A stretch of 64,000 nucleotides of DNA from CAILZL01 sp050181835 (GTDB lineage Bacteria; Pseudomonadota; Gammaproteobacteria; Steroidobacterales; Steroidobacteraceae), in assembly GCA_050181835.1 (NCBI GenBank), contig JBFXCU010000009.1:1-64000 (forward strand). Direction: 5' to 3'. Shown piece by piece: positions 34,549 through 44,267 of the stretch. The notes below the pieces were generated by a model. The model had not been told where the DNA came from. It saw only the letters and a list, made by a program, of their open reading frames with translations, and ran no database searches. Every line of letters begins with the position of its first letter. Position 1 is the stretch's first letter. The position numbers and the translations under genes are program-made.

Positions 34549-36810
34549 ATGTCCCGTTATCAGTCAACAAACAATTCACAGCGTCGCCCCTGCTCTTTCG
34601 GGCAGCGAACCCTTGGTATTTTTTTAGCTCTTGTCGGCATATTGATGCTGGACAGTGCTGCTCATTCTGATGACTTGTCGGCCTCGCGCCCTCGCGTTGG
34701 TTTGGTGCTTAGCGGCGGTGGTGCCCGTGGTGTTGCACACGTGGGTGTGTTGAAAGTATTGGAAGAATTACGTGTGCCGGTGGATGCGATTGCCGGTACC
34801 AGTATGGGTGCCTTGGTCGGCGGTCTATATGCATCGGGCATGACCGCTACTGAAGTTGAGAATCTGGTGACTTCACTGGATTGGCAAGATGCATTTCGCG
34901 ATGCGCCACCGCGAACAACGCTAGGTTTTCGTCGCAAGCAGGATGACCGTAATTTTTTGGCACGGTATTCGCTCGGGGTTGCCAAGGATGGTTTTGAGCT
35001 ACCACTTGGTTTGGTACAAGGTCAGAAGCAAACGCAAATTCTGCGCGGTGCCACTGTATCAGTGGGTGACCTGAGTAATTTCGATCAACTGCCCACACCG
35101 TTTCGCGCGATCGCTACCGATCTGAGTTCCGGGCAAGAAGTAACGATGGGATCGGGTGATCTGGTTACGGCAATGCGCGCCAGCATGTCTGCTCCTGGCG
35201 TGTTTACTCCTGTGGAGCGTGATGGTCGGTTACTGATTGATGGTGGCTTGGTGAATAACCTGCCAGTGGACGTGGCGCGGCAGATGAATGTGGATGTGTT
35301 GATTGTAGTGGATGTCAGCTTTCCTCTGTATACAGCTGAGGAACTCACTTCGCCTTTGATTGTTACTAACCAAGCCGTCGCCATTATGGTGCGTAACCGC
35401 ACGCTGGAGCAGCGCGCCACTCTGCAAGCACAGGACATTCTCATCGAACCTCAGTTGGGAACCATGAGTGCGGCAGACTTTTCACGAGTGAGCGCGACGC
35501 TTGTGGCGGGCGCACAGGCTGCACAGGCTATGCGGGCGCGGTTGGTGACCTTGTCGCTGGATGCTGCGGCGTATCAACAATACCTTGACCAACGTCATCC
35601 AGAAGCCACACTCGCACCGCAGATAGACTTTATCAGCACGGCTGCTGAATCGGCGCATTACGCCAAGGCGGTTAATACGGTGGCAGGTGATCTACTTGGC
35701 AAGCCGCTTAATCGTGCGTTGGTGAATCAGCAGCTGGCGACGCTATATGCACTGGATCTGTTTGAAACCATTGATTACAAACTGGTGCGGCGCGCTCAGC
35801 AAACCGGACTGGAGTTTGCGCTCAAGCCGAAAAGTTGGGGCCCTAACTACCTGCGAGTCGGGATCAGTCTTGAGGATGATTTTGCCGGTAATAGTCGCTA
35901 TACCCTGGCGTCAAGACTCATCATGACTGACTTGAACAGCTTGGGTGCAGAGTGGTTAACCGATGTACAGATTGGAGATCGTCCTAAGTTTGCCACTGAG
36001 TTTTATCAACCTTTGTCCTGGCAGCAACGTTACTTTATCGCGCCCCGTATTGAATACTCGGTACGCAACTTACCGTTGTTGAATGATGACAAGGTTATTG
36101 CTGAATATAGAGTGCGCAGCGGTGCGGTCAGTGTTGATATGGGTCGCGAGCTGGATGGATGGGGCGAAGTACGGTTTGGTCTACAGCGTGGATTAGGTTC
36201 ATCGCAGGTACTGATAGGCGATCCGGCCCTGCCTACCGAGCATTACAATACCGGTGGTTACTACGCACGTTATGCATATGACACACTGGATAATGTGTCT
36301 TTCCCTCGCACTGGTCAGCAGTTGAGTGTGCAATGGAATATTGAAAAGGAAGCGCTGGGTGCGGACACTGAAGGTAATAAGGTGTCTGCCGAATGGCTCA
36401 TGGCCCAATCAGTTGGTCGTTACACTTTGTTGTTGTCAGCCGATGTCGGTTCCAGTTTAAGCACTAATACCGCGACGCACGACTATTTCACGTTGGGTGG
36501 CTTCCTGAATTTATCAGGTTTGACCACCGACTCCATTTCTGGTCCGCATTATGGCATCGCGCGTGCCGTGCTATATAGGCAAATCGGGCGCGGTGGTACG
36601 GGTGTGCTGCAATTGCCAGCGTACGCAGGCATCTCGTTTGAAGCAGGCAATGTGTGGGATCGTCGCAGCGACGCGAGTTTCAGTTCTTTGCGGCATCACG
36701 GCAGCTTGTTCTTCGGTGCGGATACGCCGGTTGGCCCGGTATATCTGGCTGGTGGATTTGATGATAAAGGCAAGACAGCATTCTATTTGTTTTTGGGTCG
36801 TTCGTTCTGA
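34549..36810 (+). CDS. Patatin-like phospholipase, type Vd autotransporter
   Basis: 753 residues in the PlpD architecture: signal segment, patatin lipase domain (48 to about 330) with oxyanion loop GGGARG, nucleophile Ser85 in GTSMG and catalytic Asp231 in DGG, then a POTRA-like domain (about 340-410) and a BamA/Omp85-type 16-strand barrel to the terminal Phe. Such proteins export their own lipase to the cell surface through the barrel. Both catalytic residues are intact. The gene follows the DUF1501-like gene by 114 bases and may be separately transcribed. Confidence 0.9.
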   Translation: MSRYQSTNNSQRRPCSFGQRTLGIFLALVGILMLDSAAHSDDLSASRPRVGLVLSGGGARGVAHVGVLKVLEELRVPVDAIAGTSMGALVGGLYASGMTATEVENLVTSLDWQDAFRDAPPRTTLGFRRKQDDRNFLARYSLGVAKDGFELPLGLVQGQKQTQILRGATVSVGDLSNFDQLPTPFRAIATDLSSGQEVTMGSGDLVTAMRASMSAPGVFTPVERDGRLLIDGGLVNNLPVDVARQMNVDVLIVVDVSFPLYTAEELTSPLIVTNQAVAIMVRNRTLEQRATLQAQDILIEPQLGTMSAADFSRVSATLVAGAQAAQAMRARLVTLSLDAAAYQQYLDQRHPEATLAPQIDFISTAAESAHYAKAVNTVAGDLLGKPLNRALVNQQLATLYALDLFETIDYKLVRRAQQTGLEFALKPKSWGPNYLRVGISLEDDFAGNSRYTLASRLIMTDLNSLGAEWLTDVQIGDRPKFATEFYQPLSWQQRYFIAPRIEYSVRNLPLLNDDKVIAEYRVRSGAVSVDMGRELDGWGEVRFGLQRGLGSSQVLIGDPALPTEHYNTGGYYARYAYDTLDNVSFPRTGQQLSVQWNIEKEALGADTEGNKVSAEWLMAQSVGRYTLLLSADVGSSLSTNTATHDYFTLGGFLNLSGLTTDSISGPHYGIARAVLYRQIGRGGTGVLQLPAYAGISFEAGNVWDRRSDASFSSLRHHGSLFFGADTPVGPVYLAGGFDDKGKTAFYLFLGRSF

Positions 36811-36832
36811 TTGATGGCAATCTGGAGTCTTA

Positions 36833-37054
36833 ATGAGTGTTAACCCGGACGAGTCATTATTGCACGCGTTGAAAATTGCCTTTTGTTACTTGCCCAAGGC
36901 GATTGAAGTGAATCAATACGACTACGGTGATCGAGTGGAGAAAGTACTGGCTGATATTGAGATGGTTAGAGCGGCATTGCTGGCCCAGGGAGTGGATCCG
37001 GAAGAGGTGTCGGGCGAGATGAACTCGGATGGTGGCGGGCCGTCCTGCCTGTAG
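36833..37054 (+). CDS. Small conserved-looking acidic protein
   Basis: 73 residues, not recognised. Good ribosome site (CTGGAG) before the ATG and a close position, 22 bases after the patatin gene, argue for a real gene. It is mostly helical and acidic (DESLLHALKIAFCYLPKAIEVNQYDYGDRVEKVLADIEMVRAALLAQGVDPEE) with a flexible tail ending GGGPSCL. No signal peptide or membrane segment. Confidence 0.6.
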   Translation: MSVNPDESLLHALKIAFCYLPKAIEVNQYDYGDRVEKVLADIEMVRAALLAQGVDPEEVSGEMNSDGGGPSCL

Positions 37055-37230
37055 TTTCTTTGCCGCTCATTCCACATCGAGGGTAACGATCTGTGTGCAA
37101 GCTTTAGCTGTAACATAGTTGGCACTGTGATGTATCCATCACTACTTGCCGTAAATCATGACGCTTGTCGGGGATATACCTATACTCCCTGCCGCCATGA
37201 GTGGTGATCCTTGGCTCACACCATTCCTAT

Positions 37231-39057
37231 ATGCGGGGGCGTGAATTGTTCTATCGTTGGTCATGGTTGTTGATGGTACTCACGCAGTGGCTGTTCTGCG
37301 GTTCCGCACTTGCATCTGCCAGTGATGCACGCACTACCAGTCTGCATCAAAATTGGTCCTATCACTGGGGCGATTTGCCACGTAATAACACTGATTCAAA
37401 CTGGGACTGGGCCAGTACGCAGTGGCATGCGGTAGCGTCACCGGCCGTAGTGCCAGGTCGCCAACAGCAGCAGCTCCTCTGGCTGAAGTTGCAATTACCA
37501 CAGGGCTCATGGCGTGACCCAAGTTTATTCATTAGTAGTATCGACCTGAGTGCCCAAGTATTTGACAGTCACAGTAAGTTGTATCAGTTCGGTGAGTTCG
37601 ATACGCAGGGACGCAGTCGGTTTGCTGGATGGCCTTGGCACCTGATCGATATCCCTACCGCTGATATTGGCCAAACGATCTATTTCCGCGTGTTTTCTGA
37701 TTACACCGATATTGGTCTATCGGGCGAGGTGTTGTTGGGTGAACGTGCTGATCTTTTACAGCGGATTTACTCGCGCGGATTTATAGGCTTGGTGGCAGTG
37801 CTAGTAGTGTTCATCGTCGGACTAATTGGCATGTGTCTTGGCTTGATCAAGCGCGATCGTGGCGTGGCGTTAGCCACTGGTGCGCTGTCGTTTGATTTGG
37901 CATTGATGATGTTCGCTGAAAATGAACTAAGCCAAGTGGTATATTTCGCGCCGTTACTATGGCGACAGGTGGCGGCCTATAGCTATTTCGTTATACCGGC
38001 GCTGCTGGCGTGGGTGTTGCGTGAGTGGTTTAGAAAATCACATCCCATCAGTCTCAATCTTGTTATTACGGTGACGTTACTCTATGTGTTCGGTGTCATC
38101 ATGCTGTCGGCACTGAGTGAATTTAACTTCGTCGCTGCCTACCCGATTTTTGACGCGCTATTTATTGTATTGGTGTTGTTGTTGCTTGTTGATAGTGCGC
38201 GACACATTGGTCAGGTGGGTCTGGAAGGGGCGCTGGTGGCCTTCGGTATGTTGACTGTGTTTATCTCATTGCTGGTCGATATGGCCAGTTCCCATGGTTT
38301 TATTACTTGGATTGGTCGCGCCGGACAATGGGGATTGGTGTTTTTCGCATTGTCATCGTTGGCTGTTTATTTGGTACGAGACTGGCGCCAGCAGATCGAA
38401 TTGCATCGCTTCAAACATGTGCTGGAACGTCAAGTGGAGGAGCGTACCAGCGAGTTGGTAGCTAGCCAGCAGCGCTTGCAGCAACTGGCTAATGAGGATG
38501 GTCTTACCGGATTGCTCAATCGGCGTGCTTTCATGAGTCGCGCCACGGATGTGGTTGCGCAATCCATGCGACATGCCCAGCCACTGTCGCTGGTGCTGTT
38601 TGACGTAGATCATTTCAAACTCATTAACGACCAACATGGTCATGCAATGGGCGACGAAGTGCTGCGAGTCATCGCACGGATTGTGCGCGATAACAGTCGC
38701 GCTGACGATTTGCTGTGTCGCTATGGTGGGGAAGAGTTCGTCATGTTGCTACCCGCGACCAACGCCGATGCAGCAGCGGTGTTGGTGCAGCGCTTGCGTA
38801 TGGCGATCAATGAATCACGTATGATCGACGATGAGGTGCAACCCTTGCGAGTTAGCGTCAGTATTGGCTTGGTGGTGCTCAGTGATCCTGCTTCGCAATT
38901 ACAGGATCCGGTCAAGATGCTTGATCAGATTCTGTCGCAGGCAGATGCGGCGATGTATCGAGTGAAGCATAATGGCCGCAATGGCGTGGAATTGCGGCAT
39001 GGGCTGTGGGCCAGCGATACATCGGCATGGCGGGCATTCAGGCAGAACGTGATTTGA
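37231..39057 (+). CDS. Membrane diguanylate cyclase (7TMR-DISM + GGDEF)
   Basis: 608 residues. A signal segment, an extracellular sugar-binding-like 7TMR-DISM domain (to about 180), seven hydrophobic helices (about 190-400), a short coiled coil (RQVEERTSELVASQQRLQQLANEDGLTG), then a GGDEF domain with intact signature GGEEF in RYGGEEFVMLLP. It should make cyclic di-GMP from GTP in response to an outside ligand. No RxxD inhibitory site stands out. The start is uncertain: ATG 37231 or GTG 37201, neither with a clear ribosome site. Confidence 0.88.
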   Translation: MRGRELFYRWSWLLMVLTQWLFCGSALASASDARTTSLHQNWSYHWGDLPRNNTDSNWDWASTQWHAVASPAVVPGRQQQQLLWLKLQLPQGSWRDPSLFISSIDLSAQVFDSHSKLYQFGEFDTQGRSRFAGWPWHLIDIPTADIGQTIYFRVFSDYTDIGLSGEVLLGERADLLQRIYSRGFIGLVAVLVVFIVGLIGMCLGLIKRDRGVALATGALSFDLALMMFAENELSQVVYFAPLLWRQVAAYSYFVIPALLAWVLREWFRKSHPISLNLVITVTLLYVFGVIMLSALSEFNFVAAYPIFDALFIVLVLLLLVDSARHIGQVGLEGALVAFGMLTVFISLLVDMASSHGFITWIGRAGQWGLVFFALSSLAVYLVRDWRQQIELHRFKHVLERQVEERTSELVASQQRLQQLANEDGLTGLLNRRAFMSRATDVVAQSMRHAQPLSLVLFDVDHFKLINDQHGHAMGDEVLRVIARIVRDNSRADDLLCRYGGEEFVMLLPATNADAAAVLVQRLRMAINESRMIDDEVQPLRVSVSIGLVVLSDPASQLQDPVKMLDQILSQADAAMYRVKHNGRNGVELRHGLWASDTSAWRAFRQNVI

Positions 39058-39079
39058 CGTTTTGGCGTTATTGGCTGAA

Positions 39080-39535
39080 TCAAAATGCATAGCCGACACG
39101 CATACCAACGCTAGTGTCATTATCAGTCCTGTGAATGATCGGCATGAGCAGGAACTTATCCGTGATGCTGGCACCGATGGCTGAGCCGATGATATCCGCA
39201 GCAATGTCCAGCGGTGATGCCTTGGTTGAAGTCGTTGCCTGCTCGGCAGCTTCGCCCAGAATGCCCACTGCTGAACCGATCAGGAATCCATACCAGGCGC
39301 GATGCTGGCTCTGGTAGTGATCAGCGATCCAGGTACCGGTTCCGCCGATGAATACAGAGCCGACGACGTGACCTATCTCCGAGTCAAAACAATTGTTGCC
39401 ATACTTTGATTGTGTGTTGCATGCCTGCGCACTGAATGCAGCCAAGCAAGCCAGGCATGTAACTGTGGCTTTCCAGAGTATGTTTTTGCTGGGCAAGTTG
39501 CAGTGACTTGATTCTGATAAAAATTCAGTTGGCAT
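39080..39535 (-). CDS. Exported hypothetical protein with glycine-rich helices
   Basis: 151 residues, not recognised. A probable signal sequence (TVTCLACLAAFSAQA) is followed by Cys-containing CNTQSKYGNNCF and Gly/Ala-rich helices (GHVVGSVFIGGTGTWIADHY, GFLIGSAVGILGEAAEQ, DIAADIIGSAIGASI), which look membrane-associated. The pattern recalls YfiM-like envelope proteins, but this is weak. It overlaps the folE2 stop by 11 bases and ends the isoprenoid/folate operon. Confidence 0.6.
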   Translation of the reverse strand: MPTEFLSESSHCNLPSKNILWKATVTCLACLAAFSAQACNTQSKYGNNCFDSEIGHVVGSVFIGGTGTWIADHYQSQHRAWYGFLIGSAVGILGEAAEQATTSTKASPLDIAADIIGSAIGASITDKFLLMPIIHRTDNDTSVGMRVGYAF

Positions 39536-40328
39536 CTTTGTCGTTTTCTATCAATGCATACGCCGAGTGATTGTGGATGGACTCGAAGTTCTCGGTCTCC
39601 ACTGTGTAGGCACGAATACGCGGTTCGTTGTTAAGTCGTACGGCCAGATCACGCACGATGTCTTCAACGAACTTGGGGTTGTCATAGGCGCGTTCGGTAA
39701 CGAATTTTTCATCGGCACGTTTCAAAATTCCATATACCTCGCATGAGGCTTCCTGTTCAGCGATATCAATCAGTTCTTCCAGCCACATATGTTCAGCGAT
39801 GCGCGCTGTCAGGGTGATGTGCGAACGCTGGTTATGTGCGCCATATTCAGAGATGGCTTTGGAACAAGGGCACAGGCTGGTAGCGGCGACTACGACTTTA
39901 AGCCACAGTTGTGTTTCGCCATTTCGATACTCACCAATTAGCGAAGCCTGATAGTTCATCAGACTCTCTACGCCGCTCTTGGGCGCGGTCTTCATAACGA
40001 AGAAAGGGAAGCTCATCTCGATGTGACCGGCTTCCGCATTCAGATGGCGAGTCATTTCCTTGAGCATGGTACCGAAGGACTCAACCGAAATTTCGCGCTC
40101 ATGCTGGTGCAGAATCTCCACAAAGCGCGACATGTGCGTGCCTTTGAAGTTATGTGGCAGCGCGACATACATGTTGAAGTTGGCAATGGTGTGTTGTTCA
40201 CCACCAGAGCGAGCCTTGACGCGCACGGGGTGAAACACGTCTTTGATGCCGACTTTGTTGATCGGAATCCGACGTGAATCAGTACGATTCTGTACGTCCT
40301 CAATGGGCGAGGGCTTCTGCATAGTCAT
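39525..40328 (-). CDS. folE2: GTP cyclohydrolase I type 2
   Basis: Makes dihydroneopterin triphosphate from GTP, the first step to folate and pterins. FolE2 is the metal-flexible alternative to FolE, used under zinc limitation. Signatures are PINKVGIKDVFHPVRV, THMSRFVEILHQH and the catalytic Cys region ATSLCPCSKAISEYGAHNQR. The ATG at 40328 with AAGAG upstream gives 268 residues; the frame runs on to 40436 over a His-rich run that belongs to the intergenic space after dxs. It lies 17 bases after dxs. Confidence 0.93.
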   Translation of the reverse strand: MTMQKPSPIEDVQNRTDSRRIPINKVGIKDVFHPVRVKARSGGEQHTIANFNMYVALPHNFKGTHMSRFVEILHQHEREISVESFGTMLKEMTRHLNAEAGHIEMSFPFFVMKTAPKSGVESLMNYQASLIGEYRNGETQLWLKVVVAATSLCPCSKAISEYGAHNQRSHITLTARIAEHMWLEELIDIAEQEASCEVYGILKRADEKFVTERAYDNPKFVEDIVRDLAVRLNNEPRIRAYTVETENFESIHNHSAYALIENDKDAN

Positions 40329-40345
40329 CACAATACTCTTGGAAT

Positions 40346-42232
40346 TCAGCCACCCGCAGCGCGAGCGGGAGCAGGCCACCACTGGCCAATAGTGGTGGTG
40401 ATGGATTGTATATCTAGGCCTGCTGCTGCCAAGCACTCCTGACGTGAGCCATGTTCGATAAATCGATCAGGAATGCCGATGTGTAACAGCGATAACCTGA
40501 TGCCGTGTTCATTTAATAACTCAGCGACGGCGCTACCGGCACCGCCTGCCACGGTATTTTCTTCCACAGTGATGAAGGCGCGGTGTTTGGTTGCCAGTTT
40601 CAGCAGCAGTTCTTGGTCCAGCGGTTTAATGAACCGCATGTTGACCAGCGTTGCATCCAGTTGTTCGGCTGCTGTTTCGCAGAAGCTCAGCATTGGACCC
40701 CATGCAAGGATGGCCAGTCCGCTGTGGCCCTCGCGGACGACCTGTGCTTTGCCAACTGGCAGTGCATGCATGGCAGGTTCTATGGCCACACCGGTGCCCT
40801 GACCGCGTGGATAGCGGATTACCGCAGGGGAGCCCAGTTGTACGCCGGTGTAGAGCATCTGCCGACACTCGTTTTCATTGGCGGGGGCCATGATGGTGAG
40901 GTTGGGTATGCAGCGCAGAAAGCTGAGATCAAAACTGCCTTGATGCGTGGCGCCATCACCACCCACTAGGCCGGCTCGATCCAGAGCGAAGGTTACCGGC
41001 AGGTTTTGTAACGCGACATCGTGAATTAATTGGTCGTAGGCGCGTTGCAAGAAGGTGGAATAAATGGCCACCACGGGACGCAGCCCGTCACAGGCCATAC
41101 CCGCTGCAAAAGTCACCGCATGCTGTTCGGCAATGGCCACATCGAAGTACCGATTACGAAAGCGTTTAGAGTATTCCACCATGCCGGAACCTTCACGCAT
41201 GGCGGGCGTAATTGCCACCACACGGGCATCTGCCGCCGCCATGTCGCATAGCCAGTCGCCAAATACCTGTGAATAACTGGGGCCGTTGGTGGCTTCTTTG
41301 AAAATCACGCCGCTCTTGGCGTCGAAGGGGCCGGGGCCATGCCACTTGATTGGGTCGGCTTCCGCAGGGGCATAGCCTTTGCCTTTGCGGGTGGCCACAT
41401 GCAGAAATTGCGGGCCACTCATGTCGCGCAGATTGGTGAGTGTCGCGACCAGTGCATCTACATCGTGGCCATCAACCGGGCCAATGTAGTTGAAGCCCAT
41501 CTCTTCAAAAATAGTGCCAGGTAGGATCATGCCCTTCAGGTGTTCTTCAGAGCGGCGCGCTAATTCCCACATGGGCGGAACCCGCCGTAGAATTTTCTTG
41601 CTACCTTCACGCAAGTGCGCATACAACTTGCCAGATAGCACGCGTGCGAAGTAGTTGGAGAACGCGCCGACATTTTCCGAAATCGACATGTCGTTGTCGT
41701 TAAGCACCACCAGCAAGTTGGTATCCAGTGCGCCAGCGTGATTCAACGCCTCGAAGGCCATGCCTGCGGTAATGGCGCCGTCGCCGATTACCGCTACGGC
41801 GCGCCGCTGGCTACCGGTCTGTTTGGCGGCCAGTGCCATGCCCAAGGCGGCACTAATAGAGGTGCTGGAGTGCCCGACACCGAAGGTGTCGTACTCGCTC
41901 TCGCTGCGGGTGGGAAAGGGTGCCAAGCCATCTTTGTGTTTGATGGTATGCAGCTGGTCGCGGCGACCGGTAAGGACTTTGTGGGGATAGGCTTGATGGC
42001 CCACGTCCCACACCAGCCGATCTTCGGGTGTGTTGAATACATAGTGGAGAGCAATAGTCAGCTCCACCGTGCCCAATCCGGCTGCGAAATGCCCGCCTCG
42101 CTGACTGACGGTTTCGATCAGAAACTGACGCAACTCGGCCGCCAATGGTTGCAGTTGCGATACAGCCAATGCGCGCAGATCGGCAGGCGCATTAATCGCG
42201 GATAGAAGTGGCAGTGCAGGAGGCTGAGTCAT
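40346..42232 (-). CDS. dxs: 1-Deoxy-D-xylulose-5-phosphate synthase
   Basis: Thiamine-diphosphate enzyme joining pyruvate and glyceraldehyde-3-phosphate, the entry step of the MEP isoprenoid route. The thiamine/Mg motif GDGAITAGMAFEALNHAG through LVVLNDNDMSIS is intact, as are VWDVGHQAYPHKVLTGR, the AEQHAVTFAAGMA catalytic-Glu region and DRAGLVGGDGATHQG. 628 residues, family-typical. It follows ispA in the leftward operon; ispG of the same pathway lies at 55.4 kb. Confidence 0.95.
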   Translation of the reverse strand: MTQPPALPLLSAINAPADLRALAVSQLQPLAAELRQFLIETVSQRGGHFAAGLGTVELTIALHYVFNTPEDRLVWDVGHQAYPHKVLTGRRDQLHTIKHKDGLAPFPTRSESEYDTFGVGHSSTSISAALGMALAAKQTGSQRRAVAVIGDGAITAGMAFEALNHAGALDTNLLVVLNDNDMSISENVGAFSNYFARVLSGKLYAHLREGSKKILRRVPPMWELARRSEEHLKGMILPGTIFEEMGFNYIGPVDGHDVDALVATLTNLRDMSGPQFLHVATRKGKGYAPAEADPIKWHGPGPFDAKSGVIFKEATNGPSYSQVFGDWLCDMAAADARVVAITPAMREGSGMVEYSKRFRNRYFDVAIAEQHAVTFAAGMACDGLRPVVAIYSTFLQRAYDQLIHDVALQNLPVTFALDRAGLVGGDGATHQGSFDLSFLRCIPNLTIMAPANENECRQMLYTGVQLGSPAVIRYPRGQGTGVAIEPAMHALPVGKAQVVREGHSGLAILAWGPMLSFCETAAEQLDATLVNMRFIKPLDQELLLKLATKHRAFITVEENTVAGGAGSAVAELLNEHGIRLSLLHIGIPDRFIEHGSRQECLAAAGLDIQSITTTIGQWWPAPARAAGG

Positions 42233-42287
42233 TGGACGGCAGTGTACTCGAAGGCAGGTGGTGAGCGTGCGCGGGCTGAGTGGGAAG

Positions 42288-43184
42288 TTAGTGCTGTCGC
42301 AGTACTAGCCAGCTGGCGAGATCGCGTAACAGTGCGGCCTGCGGGCCAAAATGCGCGATGGCGTCGAGTGATTCGCAATGCAGGTCGGCCACCGTAGTGC
42401 GGGCGGTAGCCACGCCGACTACGGCAGGGTAGGTCAGCTTTTCCAACACCTGATCCTTGCCGGTGGCCTTGCCCAACAAGGCTGGATCGCCTTCGATATC
42501 GAGCAGGTCGTCCTGGATCTGGAAGGCCAGCCCGACGCATACCGAATAACGCTCCAGCGCTGCGTAATCGCTGCTGCTCAGTGTGGGTTGACAGGTTGCT
42601 GCCAGCAAGACACTGGCCCGAATCAATGCGCCGGTTTTACGTGCATGAATGTCGGTAATGGTCGCCAAATTGGCGGTCTGGCCTTCGGCGGCCAAATCCA
42701 GCGCCTGACCACCAGCCATACCAGCCGTGCCGCTGGCTTGCGCAAGTATTCGCACTAGTTGGAGTCGAATCGTCGGATCGGTGGGCAGAGCAGTATCCGT
42801 AGCGAGTACTTCAAATGCCAGTACCTGTAGCGCATCACCTGCCAAAATGGCGGTGGCTTCGTCAAAGGCTTTATGACAGGTAGGCCGACCGCGACGCAGG
42901 TCGTCGTCGTCCATAGCGGGCAGATCATCATGGATCAATGAATAGGCATGAATCAGTTCCACCGCACAGGCTGCGGCAGTGACCGTAGTCTGGGGTAACT
43001 CCAAGGCAGCAGCGGTGGCGTACACCAGCGCGGGCCGCACCCGCTTGCCAGCGCCAAGCACGCTATAACGCATGGCTTCATGCAGCCGTGCCGGGCTGCT
43101 AGATATTTCAGGCAGGTAGCGTTCAAGTGCCATTTCCGTATCGGTTTGCCAGCAATGCAGGCAATCAGCAAAGGATGCCGCCAA
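42288..43184 (-). CDS. ispA: Farnesyl diphosphate synthase (polyprenyl synthetase)
   Basis: Condenses dimethylallyl and isopentenyl diphosphates into geranyl and farnesyl diphosphate. First Asp-rich motif DDLPAMDDDDLRRG and second DDLLDIEGDPALLGKATGKD are both intact, with GGKR-like GAGKRVRPALVYAT near the N-terminus. I choose the TTG at 43184, one base after the xseB stop, with GAGG six bases upstream: 298 residues as in E. coli. A GTG at 43226 inside xseB would give 312 residues and remains possible. Confidence 0.88.
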   Translation of the reverse strand: MAASFADCLHCWQTDTEMALERYLPEISSSPARLHEAMRYSVLGAGKRVRPALVYATAAALELPQTTVTAAACAVELIHAYSLIHDDLPAMDDDDLRRGRPTCHKAFDEATAILAGDALQVLAFEVLATDTALPTDPTIRLQLVRILAQASGTAGMAGGQALDLAAEGQTANLATITDIHARKTGALIRASVLLAATCQPTLSSSDYAALERYSVCVGLAFQIQDDLLDIEGDPALLGKATGKDQVLEKLTYPAVVGVATARTTVADLHCESLDAIAHFGPQAALLRDLASWLVLRQH

Positions 43185-43185
43185 T

Positions 43186-43440
43186 TCAGGCCTCGTCTTC
43201 GTCAGTAGTGAAGGGGGCAGTGTCACTAGCGTTGCTGCTGTTCTTCAGCAAAATTTCCACTTTTTGTTCTGCTTGTTGCAGTGAGGTTTGGCAGCTGCGG
43301 GTCAAGGTGATGCCGCGCTCGAATTGCTTGAGCGATTCGTCCAACGACAATTCGCCCAGCTCCATGCGTTCAACTATCTGTTCCAGTTCGGCCAACGATT
43401 TCTCGAAATCTGGTGAGTCGGTGCGAGGTTTTTTGCTCAT
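43186..43440 (-). CDS. xseB: Exodeoxyribonuclease VII small subunit
   Basis: 84-residue partner of XseA in the single-strand-specific exonuclease VII. The conserved helical core is FEKSLAELEQIVERMELGELSLDESLKQFERGITLTRSCQTSLQQAEQKV, with an acidic tail. The ATG at 43440 matches the family's start; the frame extends 24 codons upstream without resemblance. First gene of xseB-ispA-dxs, a very common gammaproteobacterial order. Confidence 0.93.
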   Translation of the reverse strand: MSKKPRTDSPDFEKSLAELEQIVERMELGELSLDESLKQFERGITLTRSCQTSLQQAEQKVEILLKNSSNASDTAPFTTDEDEA

Positions 43441-43723
43441 GTCATGGGCCGCCAAAAATAAAGCGTGCTGAAGGAGGACGGCAAGTGTGCTGAGCTGTGC
43501 CTTACGCGTCAAATCCGAATCGTCCGAAGCACATGGCTATAGGTGCCTTCTATGGTGGCCATAGGGGATCTCGCGTTGACTTAGCCAGAATGCGCTCCTA
43601 CAGTTGGGCAACTGTCATTCATTTGGCATCAGCGAGTCTCGAAAAACAGTAAAAACAATAGATCAGCCGAAGCGTAGCTTCGAGTCCATCCTGCACGGTT
43701 TAACTAACTCAGAGGGTATAACC

Positions 43724-44140
43724 ATGGCAAGTTTGAAAGGCAGCAAAACCGAAACCAACCTGAAAGAAGCGTTTGCCGGTGAATCGCAGGCGAATCGTCG
43801 CTATCTGTACTTCGCCGCCAAGGCCGACGTCGAAGGTTTTAACGACGTTTCCGCCGTATTCCGCTCCACTGCAGAAGGCGAAACTGGCCATGCACATGGC
43901 CATCTGGAATACCTGGAAGCGGTGGGCGATCCTGCTACCGGTCTGCCGATCGGTGCCACGGCGTTGAATCTGAAGGCCGCCATTGCTGGTGAGACGCACG
44001 AATACACCGACATGTATCCGGGTATGGCCAAGCAGGCGCGTGAAGAGGGCTTTACAGAAATCTCTGATTGGTTTGAGACGCTGGCCAAGGCCGAGCGGTC
44101 GCACGCCAATCGTTTCCAGAAAGCACTGGATTCAATGTAA
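43724..44140 (+). CDS. Rubrerythrin (ferritin-like diiron protein)
   Basis: 138 residues from the ATG at 43724 (AGAGGG upstream). The four-helix diiron core shows ligand patterns LKEAFAGESQANRRYLYFA, STAEGETGHAHGHLEYLE, LKAAIAGETHEYTDMYPGMA and ETLAKAERSHANRFQ. The C-terminal rubredoxin domain of classic rubrerythrins is absent, so electrons must come from another protein; the Fe-S oxidoreductase gene just downstream is the obvious candidate. Probable role: peroxide reduction in the cytosol. Confidence 0.9.
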   Translation: MASLKGSKTETNLKEAFAGESQANRRYLYFAAKADVEGFNDVSAVFRSTAEGETGHAHGHLEYLEAVGDPATGLPIGATALNLKAAIAGETHEYTDMYPGMAKQAREEGFTEISDWFETLAKAERSHANRFQKALDSM

Positions 44141-44177
44141 TTCTGCGTTTGATTGCGGTTAATCGGTCGTGTCCGTT

Positions 44178-44201
44178 CCTTCTCCCGGTTCCGGGAGAAG
44201 G
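44178..44201. repeat. Short palindrome after rubrerythrin gene
   Basis: Perfect 11-bp stem, CCTTCTCCCGG-TT-CCGGGAGAAGG, in the 127-base gap between rubrerythrin and the Fe-S protein genes. It is related to the palindrome at 16766-16789. Such dispersed hairpins often lower expression of downstream genes in an operon or stabilise upstream mRNA. Confidence 0.6.
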
Positions 44202-44267
44202 TGGCCCGTATGGTTCGGAAGAGGGCGGGTCTGATCTCGCATAATGTCAGGGCAAGAGGGAGACACC

